A stretch of DNA of 64,000 nt from Gammaproteobacteria bacterium (GTDB lineage Bacteria > Pseudomonadota > Gammaproteobacteria > Ga0077536), in contig JACPPA010000012.1 of NCBI GenBank assembly GCA_016191285.1, forward strand, positions 186,001-250,000, in the 5' to 3' direction. Positions 18,229 through 26,844 of the stretch are shown one piece after another. Made by a program: the position numbers and the translations under genes. The notes beneath the pieces are model-generated. The model saw nothing but the letters and a program-made list of their open reading frames with translations. It had not been told where the DNA came from and did not search any database. Every line of letters begins with the position of its first letter. Within the stretch, counting starts at the first letter, position 1.

Positions 18229-18362
18229 GCTGGTGGTCGCAGGATTCGTCAGCGCGCCTCACGCGCAAGCGAGCCAGGGATGGTTTAGCGCAGCGCGTGC
18301 GGTAGCGGAGCGATTCAGGAAGAATCGCGAAGCGGTAGCTGACGAATCCTGCGACCACCAGC
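18229..18362. repeat. Arm-variable stem-loop element, copy A
   Basis: Perfect 25-bp inverted arms GCTGGTGGTCGCAGGATTCGTCAGC / GCTGACGAATCCTGCGACCACCAGC around a core shared with 25182-25269. Confidence 0.9.
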
Positions 18363-18399
18363 CCGCGGCACTGCGTCAAACAGCCAAACCTACACGCTG

Positions 18400-19164
18400 T
18401 TAAATCGCGGTTAACCCACCATCGACCGGAATCACCGCACCGGTCATATACGAGGCTTCATCCGAGGCCAGAAACAGCGCGACATTCACGATCTCGATGG
18501 GTTCGGCCAACCGATTCATCAAATGCATGGCGGCCATTTGTTTAAACGCGCCGGCCTTGTCCTCGACATCTTTCAAATAACGCCGCGGCATATCGGTGTC
18601 GACGACACCTGGACAAATCGCATTCACACGCACGCCCTGCGCCGCCAAATCCGTCGCCATCGAGCGCGCGAGCTGCGCCAAACCCCCTTTGGACGCGCCG
18701 TACGCCGCCATCGTCGGAAATCCCACAATACCGCCGACCGAGGAATTATGAATGATCGAACCACCGCCACGCTTGACCATTTCGCGCGCCACGAGCTGGC
18801 TCAAGAGAAACGGCGCACGCAAATTCACCGCCAATAACTCGTCGAGTTCCTCCGCGGTGGTTTCTAAAAACGGTTTGCCGACCATCAGGCCGTGATTGTT
18901 GAACAGCACATCGACTCCACCGAAGACCCTGACCGCGGCTTTTACGATTTTCTCGAGGACCTTGCCGTCCCTGACATCACCGCCAACATAGGCAACATCC
19001 GCTGGGCGTTTGGCGATAAGTTTAGCAACTTCGCCGTGCGGCTTCTTGGCGAGATCGCTCGCCAACACGCGTGCCCCTTCGGCCACAAAGCGCGCGACGG
19101 CGACTTGCCCCTGACCGCCTAAGGCGCCGGTAATGATGGCTACTTTCTGGTTTAATCGGCCCAT
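18400..19164 (-). CDS. SDR family oxidoreductase
   Basis: KVAIITGALGGQGQVAVARF, NNHGLMVG, YGASKGGLAQLARSMATDLAAQGVRVNAICPG. Confidence 0.93.
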   Translation of the reverse strand: MGRLNQKVAIITGALGGQGQVAVARFVAEGARVLASDLAKKPHGEVAKLIAKRPADVAYVGGDVRDGKVLEKIVKAAVRVFGGVDVLFNNHGLMVGKPFLETTAEELDELLAVNLRAPFLLSQLVAREMVKRGGGSIIHNSSVGGIVGFPTMAAYGASKGGLAQLARSMATDLAAQGVRVNAICPGVVDTDMPRRYLKDVEDKAGAFKQMAAMHLMNRLAEPIEIVNVALFLASDEASYMTGAVIPVDGGLTAI

Positions 19165-19249
19165 GATCTATCCCTTACACTTTGAAACGGTTCCTATGAA
19201 GATTCGCGGATAAATCCGCTCCCACAATCGCGACCCCTTAACATTCGTG

Positions 19250-20386
19250 TCACACGCGTAGGCCGGCTTGCTTCATCAATGGCAACACGCGCTCGCCGAA
19301 ATACTTAAGCTCCTCGTAATAGTCGAGCCACGACAAAATAAAACCTTCAATGCCGAGATCGGCCAGTTCCTGCATCATGTCCACTACTTGTTCCGGCGTT
19401 CCGACCAGCGGGAACCCACCCCAACCCGCGATGAACCGCTCACCGTATTGTTTAATCTGTTCGTTAAACGAACTGCTCTCGATGCCGAGTAGATTCATAA
19501 TATTGTGCGTCGCTTCCCAATCCCCCTCATCGACGATGCGGCGATACAACGCTTGCGCTTCCGCTTCGGTATCGCGACAACACACCAGTCCATAACTCAT
19601 GACGCCGAGTTCGCGACCGTGAGCGGCGGCGCGTTTATGGATGTCGACGACCAGATCGCGGGCCTGCTCCTTGGTCGCGATGGTGATGAAGTTGAAATCG
19701 ACATGACGGGCTGAAAATTCTCGTCCTTCCTCCGAATTGCCGGCGTTAATCAGCACCGGGTGCGGTTGTTGTACCGGTTTCGGCAGGAGAAATCCGCCTT
19801 TAATTCGAAAGTATTCGCCGACGTGATCGAAATCCTGTTCAGTCCACGCGCGTTTGATACAGGTAATCCAATCGGCCGCCATGTTGTAGCGAACTTCGTG
19901 CGGCAGTTGTGTGATACCGAACATTTCAATTTCGGGCCGAAACCAACCACAGACGATGTTGAGACCAAATCGCCCGTGCGAGATCCGATCGATGGTTGCG
20001 CCCTGCTTCGCCGCCAGCAGCGGATGCACGGTAGGCACATGTGAGGTCGCGAAGACCATGATTTGTTTGGTGTTGCACGCGAGCGCGGTCGCCCAGGTAT
20101 AAACTTCCATGTTATTGGCATTGAATTGGGTCGTGCCGCCAAAATGTTTCCAGCGCCCGACCGGTACTAATAGTTCAAAACCCAGTTCGTCTGCCAACTG
20201 CGCGATCTTGACGTTGTGTTCGTAGGTGGGTTCGAAAGTAGTCGCCGCATGCGTAATCGTGCAGCCATTACTACAATTCATCCCGAAGATGCCGAGCTTG
20301 AGCCGATTCTGGTTATAGACCGGGACGTGTTGCCTGCGCCAAGCACGAAGATCGTCGGGATGGGTGAGCGCGGGGTCGGAATGCAT
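19250..20386 (-). CDS. LLM class flavin-dependent monooxygenase (RutA/DszC-like group)
   Basis: LKLGIFGMNCSNGCTITHAATTFEPTYEHNVKIAQLADELGFELLVPVGRWKHFGGTTQFN...DRISHGRFGLNIVCGW. Confidence 0.88.
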   Translation of the reverse strand: MHSDPALTHPDDLRAWRRQHVPVYNQNRLKLGIFGMNCSNGCTITHAATTFEPTYEHNVKIAQLADELGFELLVPVGRWKHFGGTTQFNANNMEVYTWATALACNTKQIMVFATSHVPTVHPLLAAKQGATIDRISHGRFGLNIVCGWFRPEIEMFGITQLPHEVRYNMAADWITCIKRAWTEQDFDHVGEYFRIKGGFLLPKPVQQPHPVLINAGNSEEGREFSARHVDFNFITIATKEQARDLVVDIHKRAAAHGRELGVMSYGLVCCRDTEAEAQALYRRIVDEGDWEATHNIMNLLGIESSSFNEQIKQYGERFIAGWGGFPLVGTPEQVVDMMQELADLGIEGFILSWLDYYEELKYFGERVLPLMKQAGLRV

Positions 20387-20431
20387 GAATCGATTTCCTA
20401 AGCGGCGAACGTTTAATGGTGGTCACGGATC

Positions 20432-20914
20432 ATGACGGTTTACCGCTATTTTGCCTACGGTTCAAACGTCCTAGCCGCGCGGCTCGCGGCGCGCGTGGCG
20501 ATTGACGATGACCTCGGGACCGCCGTGCTAACCGGCTGGTCGCTCAGATTTCATAAGCGCGGCCGTGATGGCTCGGCGAAGTGCGATATCGTATCGACCG
20601 GCAACCCGGACGATCGCGTTTATGGCGCAGTTTACGAACTTAACGCCAACGCGAAAGTATCTTTGGACGGGATCGAGGGCGCCGAGCGCGGCTACACCAC
20701 GCTTACCCTCGCGTTGCCGCCGTTTGGGCCGGTGTATTTCTATCGCGCGGACCCGCGTTACACCGACGCGTCACTTCTACCCTTTCAGTGGTATCTAGAC
20801 CTGGTGATCGAAGGCGGCCGGCAGCGCAAATTTCCCGCCGATTACCTACAACCGCTTGCCGCTCAACCCACCTTGCCGAATCCGCCGCGAATGTACGATT
20901 ATCGATCGCATTAG
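20432..20914 (+). CDS. Gamma-glutamylcyclotransferase-like protein
   Basis: MTVYRYFAYGSNVLAARLAARV...VYGAVYELNANAKVSLDGIEGAERGYTTLTL. Confidence 0.85.
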   Translation: MTVYRYFAYGSNVLAARLAARVAIDDDLGTAVLTGWSLRFHKRGRDGSAKCDIVSTGNPDDRVYGAVYELNANAKVSLDGIEGAERGYTTLTLALPPFGPVYFYRADPRYTDASLLPFQWYLDLVIEGGRQRKFPADYLQPLAAQPTLPNPPRMYDYRSH

Positions 20915-21008
20915 AGATTCCAATTCGATAATGTCGCGCGCACAACCCGAGGCGTTGTGGGAGCGGCTCCCGCCAGGCGCTGCCCGTCTTGTTTTCACGG
21001 AAATTCTG

Positions 21009-22073
21009 TTATTTCACTCGCGCCATGATTTCTTTCGCGAATATTTCGACCGTCTTCTTATTATCAATAATCGGTTGAATCGCGACCTGGTGGATGCCGG
21101 CCTTCTGCATATTGTGGATGGACTCGACGATCTCGTCGGCGGTGCCCGTCAACGTGGTCGCACGAATGATCTTCTCGGTAACGATTGCCTCGTGTTCCTT
21201 TTTGAACCCGAGGAGATAGTCCGAATACAGCTTCAAATGCCGCGTCTCAATGGGACCTTCGAGCACCTTATAAATGTCCCGAAAGCGCATGACATCGGTG
21301 CGCAGATCAACCGGCAAGGTCGACGAGTCGGGATTCGACAGCGCGAAGATATTGGTCGACGACGACACGAACGGACCGACGGCCTGACGGACCGCTGAAG
21401 TTTCGAGCGATTCGCCTTTTTTCGTCAAATGAAACGCCGTCATGCATAACGCATAAATATTCTTAGGATTGCGCCCCGCGCGTTCCGCACCCGCACGGAC
21501 GTGCTCCATCACGAAATTGATCAGCGAGGGACTGACTGCGCCGAACAGAATGACGCCGTCGGCAATCTCGCCCGCCATTTCGAGGCTTTTGGGTCCGCTC
21601 GCCGCAATGTAAATAGGGATCTTGGTTTTAATGTTGTACCAATCGCTATCCGGATTTAGAAAGCGGATTTTGCGGTGCCGATCGCCTTCGGTGTAATCCG
21701 TGGTCTTGCCTTCCAGCAGATCGCGGCAGATCCGAATATGCTCGCGCATGGATTCCAACTTGGCGGCCGGCATGCCGAGCGTCCGCCGCGCGGTATTGCC
21801 AGTGCCAATCCCCAAGATCGTTCGCCCTGGCGCTAGTTCGTTCACCGTCGCAATCGAGTTCGCGGTGACCGGCGCTATGCGCGATTCCGGATTAGTGACC
21901 CCGGTCCCCAGCGCAATTTTGGTGGTATTGACCGCGCACAACGACAAGCTGGCATACGGATCACTGAATAGCATTTGCGAGTCATATAACCATGCATGGG
22001 TAAAACCGTGCTGCTCCGCGTAGGCGACATCCTGGTGGATATGAATCGCAGCTGGAAAGACAAAGCCGTAGTC
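21009..22073 (-). CDS. LLM class flavin-dependent oxidoreductase (F420/FMN-dependent type); start at MDYGF
   Basis: MDYGFVFPAAIHIHQDVAYAEQHGFTHAWLYDSQMLFSDPYASLSLCAVNTTKIALGTGVTNP...RTILGIGTGNTA. Confidence 0.88.
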   Translation of the reverse strand, partial: DYGFVFPAAIHIHQDVAYAEQHGFTHAWLYDSQMLFSDPYASLSLCAVNTTKIALGTGVTNPESRIAPVTANSIATVNELAPGRTILGIGTGNTARRTLGMPAAKLESMREHIRICRDLLEGKTTDYTEGDRHRKIRFLNPDSDWYNIKTKIPIYIAASGPKSLEMAGEIADGVILFGAVSPSLINFVMEHVRAGAERAGRNPKNIYALCMTAFHLTKKGESLETSAVRQAVGPFVSSSTNIFALSNPDSSTLPVDLRTDVMRFRDIYKVLEGPIETRHLKLYSDYLLGFKKEHEAIVTEKIIRATTLTGTADEIVESIHNMQKAGIHQVAIQPIIDNKKTVEIFAKEIMARVK

Positions 22074-22150
22074 CATCTCAAGACTCCTCTCACTGTAGTG
22101 TTGCTGGCACGACGTGCCGTGCCCGCCGCGCAATCGAAAGCGAATTTTTG

Positions 22151-22960
22151 TTATAGCACTTTATGTTTGCGGCAAAACCTTATCACTATATTCGCGATTA
22201 ACTTTGGATCTTCGAACATGGGGTAGTGCCCAATGTTTTTCAAATGCAGTACTTCACCGTTTTTGAGCAATCGGCCTGTTTCTTCGACGAGTTCACGCGG
22301 CACCCAAAAATCGTCTTCGCCGCGGATAACCAGCATCGGGCACGCGACGCTCTTCAATTTAGCGCGCACGTCGTGTTGCGCCCAGGCTTCGAGATCGCCG
22401 ACCGCGCTGACCTGCGAATTGCGATGTTGCCAGCGCAGTTCTTCAATTTTTTCGGCGGAGCATTGCCGATTCAGCGACTCGATTGCCGCGCGTTCCATCT
22501 GATCCTGCCAACCCGGCGCCCACGCCGGGTGGACCAGTCCAGAGGGCAAGGGGAAAGTCGGCGACCGCGCGCATCCTTCCATCGGCACACCCGCCGCCAT
22601 ATCGCGCCAGTGATGCGCGGCGTAATCGAGCGTGATATCGCCACCAATAGAACAGCCAATGATCACTGGCTTCTTAAGGCCCAGCGTATTGACGAAGGCA
22701 TGCACGAATTCAGCGTGCTCGTGGATGGTTCGATGCTGCCGCCATTGCACGGGGTACGAACGCGAATGGCCGGGCAGGTCCAGCGCAAACGCATGGAGGC
22801 CCTCTGCCGCCAGCAGGGGCATCATATATTGATATTCCAACGAGCTCGCGCCCGCGGTGTGAATACAGACAATCGGCTGACCGGCGCCGATCTCGTCGTA
22901 GAAAGTACGTGTGCCGCCCACTTTTACGTAGTGCCCACGAATGTCTTCTGGTGTCGCCAT
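22151..22960 (-). CDS. Alpha/beta hydrolase
   Basis: IVCIHTAGASSLEYQYMMPLLAAEGLHAFALDLPGHSRS, GCSIGGD nucleophile elbow, C-terminal IGHYPMFEDP. Confidence 0.92.
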   Translation of the reverse strand: MATPEDIRGHYVKVGGTRTFYDEIGAGQPIVCIHTAGASSLEYQYMMPLLAAEGLHAFALDLPGHSRSYPVQWRQHRTIHEHAEFVHAFVNTLGLKKPVIIGCSIGGDITLDYAAHHWRDMAAGVPMEGCARSPTFPLPSGLVHPAWAPGWQDQMERAAIESLNRQCSAEKIEELRWQHRNSQVSAVGDLEAWAQHDVRAKLKSVACPMLVIRGEDDFWVPRELVEETGRLLKNGEVLHLKNIGHYPMFEDPKLIANIVIRFCRKHKVL

Positions 22961-22980
22961 GATTCGAGCCTCGCTTAAGT

Positions 22981-23415
22981 TTAGGCGGCGCGCGCGGCCG
23001 CGGTTTTTTGCAGGGTATAGGCTAGTTGAAACATGGCCTCGGTCAGGCGACCGGCTTCGAGCAGATTACCTTCGGTGGCAATCTCCACGCTTAGTTCGCC
23101 GACGCGTTTTAAGTCCGGATCGTCATCGAAGTAGCGCTTGCCCGGGAAGGTTAAATCGGCCCAGCGCCGCTTACCGCTCAGCAGTAGTTTCCACGCGGCC
23201 TCGGTGCCGACGAATTTAAACGTGTAACCAAATACCGGCACGGCGGTCTGGTGATCGATGACCTTTCCTTTGTAAACCTTAAGCCATAAACGGTCGGCGC
23301 CGACTTCGAGCAGCACCGAGCCATCGAAGCACAGCGCTTGTTCGACAAAACTAGGATTGCCGTTCAGTGCCTTGACGAAGCGCGCCTGAAAGGCGCTATT
23401 GGAAATAAAAGACAT
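22981..23415 (-). CDS. Small SCP2-like protein (tentative), paired with adjacent hydrolase
   Basis: 144 aa; FDGSVLLEVGADRLWLKVYKGKVIDHQTAVPVFGYTFKFVGTEAAWKLLLSG resembles the SCP2-like beta-sheet pattern. Confidence 0.55.
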   Translation of the reverse strand: MSFISNSAFQARFVKALNGNPSFVEQALCFDGSVLLEVGADRLWLKVYKGKVIDHQTAVPVFGYTFKFVGTEAAWKLLLSGKRRWADLTFPGKRYFDDDPDLKRVGELSVEIATEGNLLEAGRLTEAMFQLAYTLQKTAAARAA

Positions 23416-23747
23416 AGTAGCCTCGCACTGACCGTGGCCCGCGAATGGTTAGGTCACTCCCACTCTCGCGTGCGCTAACGGTCGTTAGTTCGGTGTGTGA
23501 TGATTGCCACGAGACGTCGGCGCGGCGTTATCGTCAACCAAAAATAATGGCCTGCTAACGGCGTCGGGCAAGCTATTTTTGCGCGGCGATTGCGTCTAAC
23601 GCAAGATGCGGTAGCACGTGGCTCGGCGAGGCACCGGATGATTCCGTTCACCGGCGAATCCTGCCCTGGTTTTGCCTTGACAGGGCGCGCGAGCGTGATG
23701 TCTACTTCCTTGCCCATGCATCAGACACTTCCTAGGGAGACATTCCA

Positions 23748-24125
23748 ATGTTCGATCAGTCCTGGATGAAACGCTGGCAGGACGCGGTGAATGCCAACGG
23801 CCCGATGAGCTGGATCGGGAAACATCTCACCACGGATATCCTGCTTGGCTTCGGTGATAAAAATTTCGTGGTCTCATTCCGCAACGGCAAAATCGCCACC
23901 TTTACGGATACTCTCGGCCCGGAAACCTGCTATTACTTGGCGCTTCGCGCGCCGGCCGATAGCTGGAAAAAATTCTGTCAAAAAGTGCCGCCGCCGATGT
24001 ACAACGACATTTGGGCCATGGCCCATCCGCTGCACGGCCGCTTACAAATGGAAGGCGACCAAAAAGTACTGTGGCAAAACATGCGCGCGATGTTCTGGGC
24101 TTTCGATCGCATGCGCGAAATCTGA
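23748..24125 (+). CDS. Small SCP2-like protein (tentative), paired with adjacent hydrolase
   Basis: 125 aa; LTTDILLGFGDKNFVVSFRNGKIATFTDTLGPETCYYLALRAPADSWKKFCQKVPP; same pattern as 22981-23415. Confidence 0.55.
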   Translation: MFDQSWMKRWQDAVNANGPMSWIGKHLTTDILLGFGDKNFVVSFRNGKIATFTDTLGPETCYYLALRAPADSWKKFCQKVPPPMYNDIWAMAHPLHGRLQMEGDQKVLWQNMRAMFWAFDRMREI

Positions 24126-24157
24126 ACGGCACGGCTCATCGTAACGGGAGAATTTCA

Positions 24158-25012
24158 GTGGCAAAAATAGAACCAATTGTTGGCAAATATATTTGGGTGC
24201 CGTTCGAGGGCACTGAATACCGCATGTACTTCGAGGAAGCCGGGAATCCCAAAGGCATCCCGATGATCTGCTTACACACCGCGGGCACTGACGGTCGCGA
24301 ATGGCGACATCAGCTATGCGACGAACGGATCGGCAAGCACTTCCGCGTCATCGCCATCGACCTGCCACGGCACGGCAAATCCATTCCGCCGTACGAGTGG
24401 TACAAAGAAAACGAAGAATACAAGCTCACCGCGAAATTTTATTCAGGGATCGTGATGGCCTTCAGCACGGCGCTCGGCCTCGACAAACCGGTCATCATGG
24501 GCAGCTCGATGGGCGGCAATATCTGCCTCCATTTGGCGGCGAACTACGAAAATGACGTGAAAGCGCTGATCGCGATCGAAGCCTGCGAATGGTCGCCGGG
24601 CTGGCATCTCGATTGGCTGCGCCATGCGCATATTCATGGCGGCGAAGTATGCGCGACGTCGGTGTTCGGCCTAATGGCGCCGCAAAGCCCGGACAAATAT
24701 CGCTGGGAAACCTGGTGGTATTACTCGCAGGGTGGCCCGGGAATTTTCAAGGGCGATCTCTACTTCTACAGTTTTGACCACGATTTCCGGGGCAAGACCG
24801 AGAAGCTCTCGGGCAAGGTGCCGACGTTCTACATGACCGGCGTTTATGACTTTGCGTGTACCCCCGAAATGACCGAGGAAGCGGCGAAAAAGCACAAGAA
24901 TTCGGAATGCATCATCATGGAAGAAATCGGTCACTTCCCGATGAGCGAAAACCCCGAGGTGTTCAACCGCTACCTGTATCCAGTCTTGGATAAAATCGTC
25001 GCGCTGAAGTAG
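24158..25012 (+). CDS. Alpha/beta hydrolase (GTG start)
   Basis: MICLHTAGTDGREWRHQLCDERIGKHFRVIAIDLPRHGKS, GSSMGGN nucleophile elbow, EIGHFPMSENP; RBS GGGAG before GTG. Confidence 0.92.
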   Translation: MAKIEPIVGKYIWVPFEGTEYRMYFEEAGNPKGIPMICLHTAGTDGREWRHQLCDERIGKHFRVIAIDLPRHGKSIPPYEWYKENEEYKLTAKFYSGIVMAFSTALGLDKPVIMGSSMGGNICLHLAANYENDVKALIAIEACEWSPGWHLDWLRHAHIHGGEVCATSVFGLMAPQSPDKYRWETWWYYSQGGPGIFKGDLYFYSFDHDFRGKTEKLSGKVPTFYMTGVYDFACTPEMTEEAAKKHKNSECIIMEEIGHFPMSENPEVFNRYLYPVLDKIVALK

Positions 25013-25033
25013 CAAGCGCGCCGTCTCTCGCGC

Positions 25034-25074
25034 AAGAGCCGTTCGTTCAACGAGTTGAACGAACGGCTCTTTTG
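25034..25074 (+). terminator. Strong rho-independent terminator
   Basis: AAGAGCCGTTCGTTCAAC ga GTTGAACGAACGGCTCTT then TTG, 18-bp perfect stem just after the hydrolase stop. Confidence 0.85.
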
Positions 25075-25156
25075 TTGAATCGATTGTTGGCGTGCAATAC
25101 ATCCAAACGATTCGTACTTCTGGCCGTTGCGGTTTAATCGCGACTCTAGTGCTGTA

Positions 25157-25294
25157 AGCCGATGGTTGGGGTATTCGGCGGCTACCGCTCCGCGATTCGT
25201 CCTTGAATCGCTCCGCTACCACGCGCGCTGCGCTATTCCAGTCCCTGGATCGCTTGCGCGCGAGGCGCGCCGCCGAATACCCCAACCATCGGCT
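25157..25294. repeat. Arm-variable stem-loop element, copy B (core reverse-complementary to copy A)
   Basis: 25-bp perfect arms AGCCGATGGTTGGGGTATTCGGCGG / CCGCCGAATACCCCAACCATCGGCT, unrelated to the arms of copy A. Confidence 0.9.
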
Positions 25295-25390
25295 CGAAGC
25301 GTTTGTGGCACCCGCCCCCGCGTAAATTGAAACTACGTAGAGGCGCTTCTTCGGATTCCGAATTGCGCCACGGACTTTCGAGGAGCGGCG

Positions 25391-25478
25391 GACCTACCTG
25401 TTGAAAACCGTCGGCCGCAGGGACGCGGCCGTCGAGCGTCCAAGGACGGATTCACAGCGTGTTTTCAACAGGTAGGTC
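25391..25478. repeat. Arm-variable stem-loop element, related type C
   Basis: 18-bp perfect arms GACCTACCTGTTGAAAAC / GTTTTCAACAGGTAGGTC; inner hairpin CGGCCGC AGGGAC GCGGCCG. Confidence 0.8.
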
Positions 25479-25669
25479 TGTCGCGCCCACACGCTTAAGT
25501 CACATCGCAATTCGGGGCCGGGTTGCGTCCTCCGTTGGATAGGAGCTCACGGCATTATTTGCTACGATTGGCTGACCTCGGCAGAGGTCTCGGCGCGACG
25601 CAAGGTTCGCGTCCCAGCAGAACGTTATCGAAATAACCGAACCGGGCGTAAGCCTGACCCTGGAGTCCT

Positions 25670-26830
25670 ATGACCGAGCATTCCGAGACGATTGCGCAGT
25701 TGCGCGACACCGTAAAGCGAGTATGCGATGACCATCCCGGTGAGTACTGGCGCGCCAAAGATCGCGACCGCGCGTACCCGAGCGAATTCGTCCAAGCGCT
25801 AACCGACCTAGGTCTGCTGGCCGCGCTGGTCCCGGAAGAATACGGCGGCAGCGGCTTGCCCTTGGCGCTAGGCGCTGAAATTCTTAAAGCCGTCCATGAA
25901 TTCGGCGGCAATGCCGGCGCCTGCCATGCCCAGATGTATACGATGGGCACGGTGCTTCGACACGGGAGCGAGGCGCAAAAAGACCAATACCTGCCGGGGA
26001 TCGCGACCGGTGCGCTGCGTCTACAAGCCTTTGGTGTGACTGAACCCACGGCTGGTACCGACACCACCAACATCTCAACCTTCGCCGAGCGCAAGGGCGA
26101 TCACTATGTCGTGAATGGTCAAAAAGTTTGGACGTCGCGCGCGGAACATTCGGATTTGATGCTACTGCTCGCACGCACCACGCCGAAGGATCAAGTGAAG
26201 AAGCGCAGCGAAGGGTTGTCGGTGTTCTTGATCGATATGCGCGAGGCCAAGGGTCATGGCATGACCATCAAACCCATTCGGACGATGATCAATCATTCGA
26301 CCACCGAAGTTTTTTTCGACAATCTCAAAATTCCGGCCAGCAGTTTGATTGGCGACGAAGGCCAAGGCCTGCGGTACATCCTCTCCGGCATGAACGCCGA
26401 GCGTATTCTGGTCGCTTCCGAGTGTATCGGGGACGCCCGCTGGTTCATCAAGAAAGCGCGCGACTACGCCTGTGAGCGCAAAGTGTTCGGACGCCCCATC
26501 GGCCAGAATCAGGGGATTCAATTTCCGATTGCGCGTGCTTATGCCGAAATGGAAGCAGCGAATCTCGTGACAGAACGCGCCGCCGAACTCTATGACCACT
26601 CCAAGCCCTGTGGCACGCAAGCCAATATCGCGAAGCTTCTGGCCTCGGAAGCCTCGTGGCATGCGGCAGATACCTGCATGCAGACCTTCGGCGGGTTCGC
26701 GGTGGCGGAAGAATACGACATCGAGCGTAAATTTCGCGAAACCCGGCTGTATCAAATCGCACCGATCTCGACCAATTTAATTTTGTCTTACGTCGGCGAA
26801 CACGAGCTCGGTATGCCGCGCTCGTATTAG
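25670..26830 (+). CDS. Acyl-CoA dehydrogenase
   Basis: LVPEEYGGSGLPLALGAEILKAVHEFGG, GVTEPTAGTDTTNISTFAERKGDHYVVNGQKVWTSRAEHSD, TFGGFAVAEEYDIERKFRETRLYQIAPISTNLILSYV. Confidence 0.94.
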   Translation: MTEHSETIAQLRDTVKRVCDDHPGEYWRAKDRDRAYPSEFVQALTDLGLLAALVPEEYGGSGLPLALGAEILKAVHEFGGNAGACHAQMYTMGTVLRHGSEAQKDQYLPGIATGALRLQAFGVTEPTAGTDTTNISTFAERKGDHYVVNGQKVWTSRAEHSDLMLLLARTTPKDQVKKRSEGLSVFLIDMREAKGHGMTIKPIRTMINHSTTEVFFDNLKIPASSLIGDEGQGLRYILSGMNAERILVASECIGDARWFIKKARDYACERKVFGRPIGQNQGIQFPIARAYAEMEAANLVTERAAELYDHSKPCGTQANIAKLLASEASWHAADTCMQTFGGFAVAEEYDIERKFRETRLYQIAPISTNLILSYVGEHELGMPRSY

Positions 26831-26844
26831 AGGTCTGACTTAGC

